This document shows, one piece after another, positions 5,354-11,725 of a stretch of DNA of 11,725 nt. The position numbers and the translations under genes were made by a program. Position 1 is the stretch's first letter; every line of letters begins with the position of its first letter. The notes under the pieces were generated by a model. It was not told the DNA's origin. It did not search any database and saw only the letters and a list, made by a program, of their open reading frames with translations. Source of the DNA: an uncultured Flavobacteriales bacterium (GTDB taxonomy: Bacteria; Bacteroidota; Bacteroidia; Palsa-965); assembly GCA_946478675.1 (NCBI GenBank), contig CAMLEF010000121.1:1-11725 (forward strand). Reading direction: 5' to 3'.

Positions 5354-8347
5354 ATGAAAAAATATTGGCTTAGTGTTCTCCTCGCGATCGCTTTTCTTCC
5401 TGTGATCGCGCAGCAGCATTCCGTGATGCAGGAACAATCGCAGCATTACGCTTCTTTCGGACAGCGGAGTGATGTGTTCTGGGACAGCCTGCGCATCGCG
5501 GAAGGCGCGCCGAATACGGGTGCCGCGCAACAGCCGCTCAGCATCAACACCTGTTCGCTCAATAAGCGCGTGTTCGGCTGGCATCCGTATTGGGTGGGCA
5601 GCGTGTACAACAATTACCAGTGGAACCTGCTCAGCGATTTCTGCTACTTCGATTACACGGTGAGCCCGAACACCGGCAACAACACGAACAGCTCCTTCGC
5701 GTGGTCGACGAGCGCTGCGGTGACGGCTGCGATCAATAACGGTGTTAATGCGCACATCTGTGCTACGCTCTTCAGCAGCCACAGCACGTTTCTCGCGAGC
5801 AGCTCCGCGCAACAAACCTTCATCAGCAACATCATTTCGCTGCTGCAGGCGCGCAACGGCAAAGGCGTGAACATCGACTTCGAAGGCATGACGGCATCGA
5901 ACAGCGCACCGTTCACCGCATTCATCCAGAACCTCTCGACGCAATTGCACGCCGCGATCCCCGGTTCAGAAGTCAGCATCGCTTTGTACGCAGTCGATTG
6001 GAGCAACGTCTTCGATATCGCCTCGCTGTCGCCGTACGTCGATCTCTTTATCATCATGGGATACGACTATTACTGGAGCGGGAGCACCACCGCCGGGCCG
6101 GAAGATCCGCTGTACAATTTTCAAACGAGCTACAATTACACGCTGACGAAATCGATCACGTTCTATCTCGCGCAGGGAATGCCGGCGAATAAGCTGTTGC
6201 TCGGTCTTCCGTATTACGGCCGCGAATGGGAAACGGTCAGCAACGCTATTCCTGCTTCAACTACGGGCAATTACACGGCGACGAAAACATTTGCGGTGGT
6301 GCAGGCGAATGCGAACGGTTATTACTCGACTCCGCAGTGGGACAACAGCAGCTTCTCGCCGTATTACACGTACCAGGTGGCGGGCAACTGGCGCGAGTGT
6401 TTCATCGATAACGGCTACAGCATGCGCGCGCGTTTTGATGTCGTCAACCAGCGCGGCATCGGCGGCATCGGCATCTGGGCGTTGGGTTACGACGACGGCT
6501 ATTCCGATTACTGGGATGCGATCAGCGATAAGTTCACGAATTGCACCGTCGTTCCGTGCAGCGATACGTTGTGGGATATGGGCGGCCCGAACCGGAATTA
6601 TTACGACAAAGAAAATTACACGACGACCGTCGCTCCGACCGGCGCCTCTTCCGTTTCGATGACGTTCACGCAATTCGATGTCGAAGCGAATTACGACTCG
6701 CTCTGGCTGTACGACGGCAATTCCACGACCGCACCGCTCATCGGCGCATACACGGGAACGAATTCGCCCGGCACGGTGAATTCCACGGGGCCTTCCATCA
6801 CATTGCGTTTCAAATCGGACAATGCGACGACGCGTCCCGGTTTTGCCGCAACCTGGCAATGCGTGATCGACAATACGCCGCCGTCTACGCAGATCGCCGC
6901 GCCGCCTTCGTGGGTGACGCAGAATTTCCCGGCCACGTTTACGGATAATGATAACGTCGGCGGAACCGGCATTGAAAAAAGTTTTTACCAGGTCAGCGAT
7001 TACAACGGCACCGAATGGCGTGCGAATGATACACGCGGATTTTTCAACGACGATTTCGATCAGCAGTCGATCAATCCGCAATGGACTTCGGTCACCGGCA
7101 CGTGGAATATGAATGCGGGCACACTCGAACAAAGCGACGACAATGCGACGAACACGAACCTCTATGCGCCGCTCACGCAGAACCTGTCGAACCGTTATCT
7201 CTATCACTGGCAGGGAAAAATTTCCGGGACGGGAAATAATCGTCGTGCAGGATTGCATTTCTTCTGCGATAATCCCACGCTGACGAACCGCGGCAATTCG
7301 TATTTCGTCTGGTTCCGCGTTGATCAGAGCGTGTGCGAGTTTTACAAAGTCGTGAACGACGTTTTTACGCTCGAATATTCCGTGCCGATGACGGTGAATG
7401 CGAATCAATGGTACGACTGGAAAGTGACGTTCGATCGCATTACCGGCGTGATGAGCGTTTACCAGGATAATGTATTCATCGGCAGCTGGACGGATCCTTC
7501 GCCGTATGCGAATGGCAGCTACGTGTCGTTCCGCAGCGGCAACAGCGATTGGCAGATCGATAATTTCCGCGTGTACCGCTCGCGCTACAGCAATGCGCAG
7601 ACGCAGGTGAACGTGGGCAACTGCGCTTCGTGCGACCTGCGTTTCGAGAATACGTCGCCTGCGTCACCTGCAGGAAGAATCCGTTCGATCACGACGGACG
7701 TTGCGCACAATCTTTCTTCCGTTGCGCAAACCGATGTGAATGTCGACTGGACGGCGCCGTTGATGCCGGCAATTATCCTTGACGGAACAGCAGCGGATAT
7801 CGATACGACGTTTAACCTTACGCAGCTGCAGGCGAACTGGACGGCGGCGACCGATACCAATTCCGGCATGATGAATTATGCATTTGCGATCGGAACTGCT
7901 TCCGGTGATTCGGACGTGGTAGTATGGACGCCGAATGCGCTGCTGACGAATGTGACGACACCGGTGGTGCTGACGCCGGGACAATGGTATTATTTCTCCG
8001 TGCGCGCAACGAACAACGCGGGACTCACATCGGTGAACGTGCCGAGCGACGGACAGCTCGCGGAATTGTCGACGGGCGTAGCGGAAAATGGAACGATGAC
8101 GTTCACTGCTTTCCCGAACCCATTCAGCGATATCGTGTATCTCCGTGTGACCAATGCAAACGCGATGAATGGTGTCGTGATCATCCGTGATCTTTCCGGG
8201 CGTGAAGTTTTGACGCAACCGCTGCAATTGACGCAGGGTGGAACGGCGTTGCTGCCGGTCGATCTTTCACGATTCGCTTCCGGCATTTATTTTGCAGAAC
8301 TGCGCACCGGTGATGCTGTAAAAACCCTCCGGCTGGAGCGCCGCTGA
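5354..8347 (+). CDS. Secreted GH18-family glycosidase with CUB and beta-sandwich domains and T9SS sorting domain
   Basis: The protein has 997 residues. I chose the ATG at 5354 because MKKYWLSVLLAIAFLPVIAQ is a clean signal peptide; an upstream TTG in frame would only add residues before it. Domain order: GH18 barrel (about 72-395) with KGVNIDFEG (catalytic Glu177, Asp175), IIMGYDYYW at 234-241 and GIGIWALGYD near the end; CUB-like domain (about 402-505, Cys402 and Cys503 bounding it); a linker strand region (508-560); a concanavalin/LamG-like beta-sandwich (about 563-742, from FFNDDFD to IDNFRVYR); an FN3-like domain (about 808-900); and a type A T9SS C-terminal domain (about 915-997, with FPNPFSD, IIRDLSGREV, SGIYFAEL and KTLRLERR). 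GH18 enzymes act on beta-1,4 GlcNAc-containing glycans such as chitin or peptidoglycan; which one applies here is unknown. The product is expected at the cell surface or outside. It heads a probable three-gene operon. Confidence 0.88.
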   Translation: MKKYWLSVLLAIAFLPVIAQQHSVMQEQSQHYASFGQRSDVFWDSLRIAEGAPNTGAAQQPLSINTCSLNKRVFGWHPYWVGSVYNNYQWNLLSDFCYFDYTVSPNTGNNTNSSFAWSTSAAVTAAINNGVNAHICATLFSSHSTFLASSSAQQTFISNIISLLQARNGKGVNIDFEGMTASNSAPFTAFIQNLSTQLHAAIPGSEVSIALYAVDWSNVFDIASLSPYVDLFIIMGYDYYWSGSTTAGPEDPLYNFQTSYNYTLTKSITFYLAQGMPANKLLLGLPYYGREWETVSNAIPASTTGNYTATKTFAVVQANANGYYSTPQWDNSSFSPYYTYQVAGNWRECFIDNGYSMRARFDVVNQRGIGGIGIWALGYDDGYSDYWDAISDKFTNCTVVPCSDTLWDMGGPNRNYYDKENYTTTVAPTGASSVSMTFTQFDVEANYDSLWLYDGNSTTAPLIGAYTGTNSPGTVNSTGPSITLRFKSDNATTRPGFAATWQCVIDNTPPSTQIAAPPSWVTQNFPATFTDNDNVGGTGIEKSFYQVSDYNGTEWRANDTRGFFNDDFDQQSINPQWTSVTGTWNMNAGTLEQSDDNATNTNLYAPLTQNLSNRYLYHWQGKISGTGNNRRAGLHFFCDNPTLTNRGNSYFVWFRVDQSVCEFYKVVNDVFTLEYSVPMTVNANQWYDWKVTFDRITGVMSVYQDNVFIGSWTDPSPYANGSYVSFRSGNSDWQIDNFRVYRSRYSNAQTQVNVGNCASCDLRFENTSPASPAGRIRSITTDVAHNLSSVAQTDVNVDWTAPLMPAIILDGTAADIDTTFNLTQLQANWTAATDTNSGMMNYAFAIGTASGDSDVVVWTPNALLTNVTTPVVLTPGQWYYFSVRATNNAGLTSVNVPSDGQLAELSTGVAENGTMTFTAFPNPFSDIVYLRVTNANAMNGVVIIRDLSGREVLTQPLQLTQGGTALLPVDLSRFASGIYFAELRTGDAVKTLRLERR

Positions 8348-8349
8348 GT

Positions 8350-9216
8350 ATGAAAAAACTTTTAACCCTGCTGCTGTTGTTCCCGGTGCTGCTGTTTGCG
8401 CAACCGGCTTCTCCCTGGGAAACCGTGGCGCCGCCGGATGCGATGGTGTACACCGATCTGAAAACCGCCATCCGTGAAGCTGCTAATTGCTACCGCCTCG
8501 ATCTCACCGGGCAGGATTTGTTCAGCGACAAAAAACTGCTGCCGAAAGCGACGAAGCTCACGAACGTGATGGCGCTGAAGCTCGGCGGAAACAACCTCAC
8601 ATATTTGCCGTCACCGTTCCTGTCGATGTCGTCACTCGTTTATTTTCAGTCGAACGGCAACCCGCTGCACACGCTGTCGGATTCCATCGGCATGTGGGAC
8701 CAGCTGCGTTTCATGGAATTGTACGGAACGAATTTCGACACGCTGCCGCGGGGAATTGCCGGGCTCAGCCGTTTGCAAACATTGACGATTGCCGCCAATC
8801 ACGACACGCTCGTTTTTCCAAACGAATTTCTTTCGCCGCACAACACGGTAACGGAACTGCGCATCTACAACACGAAGCTCGATACGCTGCGCGATAATTT
8901 TTCTTCGCTGGCGAATCTTCAGAAGCTCGTGCTCTACAAATGCCATCTCTGGGATATTCCGAAGCCGGTGCGCCATCTTCCCGCGATCAAAGAGCTCTGG
9001 CTCGACAGCAACAACATCACTACGATCCCGCGAAGCATTTCAATGATGCAAACGCTGACGGTGCTTTCGTTACGCGGCAATAAAATCACGCACGTGCCGA
9101 GCACGATTTGCTTCCTGCAAAATCTTACCGTTCTCGATCTCCGAGGCAATCCCATCGATCCGTACGAGGTGCAGTGCCTGCAGGCGCTACTGCCGAATTG
9201 CAGGATCTTGTTTTAA
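8350..9216 (+). CDS. Exported leucine-rich-repeat protein
   Basis: This 288-residue protein has a signal peptide (MKKLLTLLLLFPVLLFAQ, residues 1-18). A short N-terminal cap contains ANCYRLDLTGQDL, followed by about eight leucine-rich repeats of roughly 23 residues from residue 72 to about 268. Examples are LGGNNLTYLPSPF, LYGTNFDTLPRGI, LDSNNITTIPRSI and LRGNKITHVPSTI, the bacterial LxxNxLxxLPxxI type. A C-terminal cap has Cys276 and Cys284. Such solenoids bind proteins or other ligands; the partner here is unknown. There is no T9SS sorting domain or lipobox, so it is probably periplasmic or released. The ATG lies two bases after the GH18 stop, which strongly suggests cotranscription and translational coupling. 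Confidence 0.88.
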   Translation: MKKLLTLLLLFPVLLFAQPASPWETVAPPDAMVYTDLKTAIREAANCYRLDLTGQDLFSDKKLLPKATKLTNVMALKLGGNNLTYLPSPFLSMSSLVYFQSNGNPLHTLSDSIGMWDQLRFMELYGTNFDTLPRGIAGLSRLQTLTIAANHDTLVFPNEFLSPHNTVTELRIYNTKLDTLRDNFSSLANLQKLVLYKCHLWDIPKPVRHLPAIKELWLDSNNITTIPRSISMMQTLTVLSLRGNKITHVPSTICFLQNLTVLDLRGNPIDPYEVQCLQALLPNCRILF

Positions 9217-9229
9217 TCAAATCATCCGG

Positions 9230-9766
9230 ATGCGCTACCTGGTTGGCATTATTCTTCTTTGCAGTCTCACGACGAGCACCACGTTTCAGCAGGACGTCGA
9301 CGCCTTTCTGAAGCAAATGAACCTGCATTATTCGCAGAAGGAATCACAAAAGGTTTTTTCGAAGGCGATGGACCGGCAACCCAGGGAGTGGAGCAAAAGA
9401 ACAAGGCTCGTTTCAATGGAGCGCAACGGAACGTACGAGCTTTCTTTTTACGAATATGCCAGCACGGTGCAATGCGATTCGGCCTTTCATGCTTTGCTGG
9501 ATTGTTTTCCCAACGATTGTGCGAAGGTGAAAGAGAACGTGGATATGCCTTCCCTGAAAATTACGCCGACGCTCGTAATCGTCAACAGTACGACGATCGT
9601 CATTGCGTCAGCCTATTGTTACGATGCCGAAGGAGACTGGGATGCGGTGTGGAATAAGGTGTATGATAACTTTTCGAAAGACGGGAGCAAAATTATTTTG
9701 ACGGGCTGCGGGGGACCGCTGAAGTGGGGGAAGCCGCAGTCCAGGTGCGCCCATGACGGGAAATAA
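9230..9766 (+). CDS. Small exported cysteine-rich protein of unknown function
   Basis: I do not recognise the family of this 178-residue product. A hydrophobic N-terminus (MRYLVGIILLCSLTTSTT) looks like a signal peptide. Cys11 inside it is not in a good lipobox context, so a lipoprotein is unlikely. The mature part has six cysteines (82, 92, 97, 130, 160, 173), an even number compatible with three disulfides. It also has a hydrophobic strand segment (LKITPTLVIVNSTTIVIASAYC) and a distinctive TGCGGPLKWGK motif at residues 158-168. The gene starts 13 bases after the LRR gene and is probably the last gene of the GH18 operon. An extracytoplasmic role is inferred from the signal and neighbours only. 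Confidence 0.7.
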   Translation: MRYLVGIILLCSLTTSTTFQQDVDAFLKQMNLHYSQKESQKVFSKAMDRQPREWSKRTRLVSMERNGTYELSFYEYASTVQCDSAFHALLDCFPNDCAKVKENVDMPSLKITPTLVIVNSTTIVIASAYCYDAEGDWDAVWNKVYDNFSKDGSKIILTGCGGPLKWGKPQSRCAHDGK

Positions 9767-9793
9767 ATTCTTCCATGACTCCGGAGCGGACAG

Positions 9794-9964
9794 CAGGAGA
9801 ATAAGCGGTAGTTCCTGAGAGAAAGTTGGATGGTTGGTTAAGTTGGATAGTTGGATAGTTGGATAGTTGGATAGGTCACTCCTTCAAACAACTTACAAAC
9901 CAACTTAACTACTCAACCAACCAACTTAACCAACCAACATTTCAGAGGAAGAGCCATTCTCCTG
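9794..9964. repeat. Nested inverted repeat with tandem AGTTGGAT 8-mers
   Basis: The 244-base spacer before the pseudouridine synthase gene holds four perfect head-to-tail AGTTGGAT copies (9841-9872) and a fifth at 9824-9831. The segment 9831-9846 is a perfect 16-base reverse complement of 9921-9936, around a 74-base loop. Outside these, 9794-9802 (CAGGAGAAT) pairs perfectly with 9956-9964. Between them lie further CCAAC/AACCAACTTAAC words. A frame through this region encodes only Asn/Gln/Thr-rich repeat peptide and is not a gene. The role is unknown; it could fold to end transcription of the upstream operon. Confidence 0.85.
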
Positions 9965-9998
9965 TTACGCATAACACCGCATCACACGCCCAAACACC

Positions 9999-10006
9999 TA
10001 CCTTTG
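9999..10006 (+). promoter_or_regulatory. -7 promoter element (TACCTTTG) next to the start codon
   Basis: TACCTTTG is an exact match to the Bacteroidota TAnnTTTG -7 consensus and ends four bases before the ATG at 10011. Initiation at the usual distance would give a leaderless mRNA. I see no TTG at the expected -33 position, so the call is moderate. Confidence 0.4.
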
Positions 10007-10010
10007 CCGC

Positions 10011-11060
10011 ATGTCAGAAGAGCAACAGGAATCCGTCGACGCAGGCCAGGACCAGGAATTATTCGAGCATCACCGTTTCACCGTTGATCCCGGACAGGAA
10101 CTGCTGCGCATCGACAAATATTTGCTCTACAAACTCTCCGGCGTTTCGCGCACGAAGATCCAGGCGGCTGCAGAAGCAGGCAACATTGTCGTCAATGACA
10201 AAGAAGTCAAGCCGAGCTACAAAGTCAAGCCGCGCGATGTAATTACCATTCTCCTTCCGCATCCGCCGAAAGTGTTCGAGCTGCTGGCAGAAAATGTGCC
10301 GTTCGATATTGCGTATGAAGACGACGATCTCATCATCGTCAACAAACGCCCGGGTCTCGTGGTGCATCCCGGCTACGCGAATTTTACCGGGACGCTCGTC
10401 AATGGATTGCTCTGGCATTTCCAGCATTTGCCGAAGAGCTCCGCAGATGTCCGCCCGGGACTCGTACACCGTCTCGATAAAGACACGTCCGGCATCATGG
10501 TCGTGGCGAAAACGGAATATTCGCTGGCGTTTCTCGCGAAACAGTTTTTCGATCGCACCAATAATCGCCGTTACGTCGCGCTCGTGTGGGGCGATTTCGA
10601 AGAGAACGAAGGCACGATCACCGGCAACGTCGGCCGCAGCCTGAAGGACCGCAAAGTGCAGGACGTATTTCCCGACGGCGAACACGGCAAGCACGCCGTT
10701 ACGCATTGGAAAGTGCTCGAGCGTTTCGGCTACGTCACGCTCGTCGAATGCAAACTCGAGACCGGACGCACGCACCAGATCCGTGTGCACATGGCGCATA
10801 TCGGTCATCCGCTCTTCAACGCCAAAACCTACGGCGGCGACAGCATCCGCAAAGGCACGACGTTCACGAAGTACAAACAGTTCGTCGATAATTGCTTCGG
10901 GCTTTGTCCGCGCCAGGCGCTGCATGCGAAATCGCTCGGCTTCATTCACCCGAAGACCAAAGAATACGTTGAATACGATTCGGAGCTTCCCGCCGACATG
11001 AAAGCGCTCGTAGAAAAATGGCGCGCGTACGTGCAGAACCGGCCGATGGAAGAAGTTTAA
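10011..11060 (+). CDS. RluA-family pseudouridine synthase (RluD-like)
   Basis: The enzyme isomerises uridine to pseudouridine in structured RNA; close relatives (RluD, RluC) modify 23S rRNA. The 349-residue length fits S4-containing members. Residues about 28-85 form an S4 RNA-binding domain (LLRIDKYLLYKLSGVSRTKI, GNIVVNDK, PRDVI). The catalytic domain follows, with YEDDDLIIVNKRPGLVVHPG and the catalytic motif LVHRLDKDTSGIMVVAK (Asp156). Further motifs are RRYVALVWG, ETGRTHQIRVHMAHIGHPL and RQALHAKSLGFIHP. Residues 1-20 are an acidic extension. RluD (U1911/1915/1917) is the likeliest identity, but family members differ in target and the sequence alone does not decide. The gene is monocistronic, with a promoter-like TACCTTTG just upstream and a hairpin downstream. 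Confidence 0.93.
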   Translation: MSEEQQESVDAGQDQELFEHHRFTVDPGQELLRIDKYLLYKLSGVSRTKIQAAAEAGNIVVNDKEVKPSYKVKPRDVITILLPHPPKVFELLAENVPFDIAYEDDDLIIVNKRPGLVVHPGYANFTGTLVNGLLWHFQHLPKSSADVRPGLVHRLDKDTSGIMVVAKTEYSLAFLAKQFFDRTNNRRYVALVWGDFEENEGTITGNVGRSLKDRKVQDVFPDGEHGKHAVTHWKVLERFGYVTLVECKLETGRTHQIRVHMAHIGHPLFNAKTYGGDSIRKGTTFTKYKQFVDNCFGLCPRQALHAKSLGFIHPKTKEYVEYDSELPADMKALVEKWRAYVQNRPMEEV

Positions 11061-11069
11061 AGTTCACAA

Positions 11070-11136
11070 GCTTGTTCGAGCGGAGTCGAGAAGGTTTCGC
11101 ATGATAATGCAACAGGTTCTCGACGCCCGAACAAGC
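11070..11136. terminator. Long interrupted hairpin between convergent genes
   Basis: Three nested pairs line up. GCTTGTTCG (11070-11078) pairs with CGAACAAGC (11128-11136), GTCGAGAA (11085-11092) with TTCTCGAC (11117-11124), and GCAT-GATA-ATGC (11099-11110) closes the tip. It fills the gap between the convergent pseudouridine synthase and HAD genes, where a bidirectional terminator is expected. The GTTCGAGCGGAGTCGAGAA word resembles dispersed REP-like sequences I associate with Bacteroidota genomes. Confidence 0.6.
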
Positions 11137-11144
11137 AGGGAAAA

Positions 11145-11725
11145 CTATTTATTCAGCAGTTCCCATTTCTCTTCTGAAAATTCCGTCAGCGATCGCAATT
11201 TCAAATCGGCGCAATCGAAACGCGTTTGTTCGAAGTGCGAAGCCATCGGCACGACGACGCATTTCATCCGTGCGGCTTTTGCGGCGATCAGGCCATTGAA
11301 CGAATCTTCGAAGACGAGGCAGCGCGTTGGATCCATGCCGAGGTGCCGTGCGGCTGAGAGAAAAACTGCAGGATGCGGTTTGCCGTGCGATTCGTGCTCG
11401 GCCGAACAGACTACGCTGAATGCGTCGTAAATCCCGTAATGCGTCATCAGGAGGCGGATCAGCTGGAGCGGGGAGGAGGAGGCCAGCGCGATGGGAAGGT
11501 TGCGTTCCGCGAAGAATTGAAGCGTTTCTTTCACGCCCGGCAGCAGCTGCGCATTTCCCGTCACGAGCCCGCTCACTTCCGTGATGATCTCGGACATCGT
11601 CGTTTCTTCCGAAAAATTTTCCCAGGGATAACGCTCGTGCCATTGGCGGATCACTTCCTGCACCCGGTTGCCCAACATTCCTACGAAGTCATCTACCGAC
11701 GGGCACAGGCTGAGCCCCCCGAATA
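11145..11725 (-). CDS. HAD-family phosphatase, YniC/HxpB-like, N-terminus outside the window
   Basis: The frame is open to the right edge: reading in from 11723 it continues FGGLSLCPSVDDFVG before the internal Met at 11678. That Met is therefore not the start, and the gene extends beyond the window. About 192 residues are visible. HAD motif II is ALASSSPLQLI, motif III is the Lys in HGKPHPAVFL, and motif IV is CLVFEDSFNG. Motif I (DxDGxL with the nucleophile Asp) lies in the missing part. The cap segment VGMLGNRVQEVIRQWHERYPW resembles the YniC/HxpB group of the beta-phosphoglucomutase subfamily, which dephosphorylates hexose and 2-deoxyhexose phosphates. Exact substrate is uncertain. It converges with the pseudouridine synthase gene. 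Confidence 0.88.
   Translation of the reverse strand, partial: FGGLSLCPSVDDFVGMLGNRVQEVIRQWHERYPWENFSEETTMSEIITEVSGLVTGNAQLLPGVKETLQFFAERNLPIALASSSPLQLIRLLMTHYGIYDAFSVVCSAEHESHGKPHPAVFLSAARHLGMDPTRCLVFEDSFNGLIAAKAARMKCVVVPMASHFEQTRFDCADLKLRSLTEFSEEKWELLNK

Noticed and set aside
6257..7408. Long open frame on the minus strand opposite the GH18 gene (383 codons)
   Set aside because: It is rich in Arg, Ile and Val with no recognisable domain, and it mirrors a well-supported gene. GC-rich codons on the plus strand suppress stops on the other strand.
9146..9216. T9SS sorting domain at the end of the LRR protein
   Set aside because: The C-terminus ends in a normal LRR cap (LQALLPNCRILF) with no PNP or GIY motifs.
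9824..9938. CRISPR-like array
   Set aside because: The units are 8 bases with no spacers between them; no cas gene is nearby.
9859..10242. Open frame through the tandem repeat region
   Set aside because: The first part is Asn/Gln/Thr-rich repeat translation, and the rest runs out of frame through the pseudouridine synthase gene.
11145..11678. Complete HAD gene starting at the Met at 11678
   Set aside because: The frame stays open to the window edge, and the catalytic motif I is missing, so the true start is outside.

Overview
The window most likely comes from a Bacteroidota bacterium, possibly an uncultured one. The best evidence is a type IX secretion (T9SS) type A sorting domain at the end of the 997-residue protein at 5354-8347. 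Supporting signs are promoter-like TAnnTTTG elements, little use of Shine-Dalgarno sequences, and the mix of families (pRiA4b ORF-3-like protein beside miaA, NYN-LOTUS protein, DUF1801 protein). I cannot place it below phylum. It reads as an ordinary chromosomal segment. I see no transposase, integrase, phage gene, CRISPR array, tRNA or rRNA.

Layout. (1) 1-298, minus strand: the start of an unrecognised gene running off the left edge, and a DUF1801 gene that stops after about half of the domain. (2) 299-465: a divergent spacer with a long inverted repeat. (3) 466-2063, plus strand: a pRiA4b ORF-3-like protein with a very acidic tail, overlapping miaA (tRNA A37 prenylation). (4) 2060-2455, minus strand: arfB (ribosome rescue hydrolase), whose stop overlaps the miaA stop. 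(5) 2456-2581: a second divergent spacer with an inverted repeat. (6) 2582-4344, plus strand: a small exported protein overlapping a secreted zinc N-acetylmuramoyl-L-alanine amidase. (7) 4408-5175, minus strand: an NYN-LOTUS RNA-associated protein with its own recognisable promoter. (8) 5354-9766, plus strand: three tightly packed genes for exported proteins: a GH18/CUB/T9SS glycosidase, a leucine-rich-repeat protein and a small cysteine-rich protein of unknown function. (9) 9767-10010: a spacer with tandem 8-mers and a nested inverted repeat. (10) 10011-11060, plus strand: an RluA/RluD-type pseudouridine synthase. (11) 11145 to the right edge, minus strand: a HAD phosphatase lacking its N-terminus because the window ends.

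Two functional themes stand out. One is RNA and translation upkeep (miaA, arfB, the RluA-family synthase and perhaps NYN-LOTUS). The other is the cell envelope and secreted hydrolysis (amidase, GH18 protein and companions). The most unusual non-coding signal is that three unrelated spacers carry inverted repeats built from short tandem words (period 8, 7 and 8 bp). The words differ in each spacer, but the architecture is the same. I did not find a clear, previously undescribed multi-gene system. The GH18-LRR-small-protein cluster and the word-repeat inverted repeats are the best leads.
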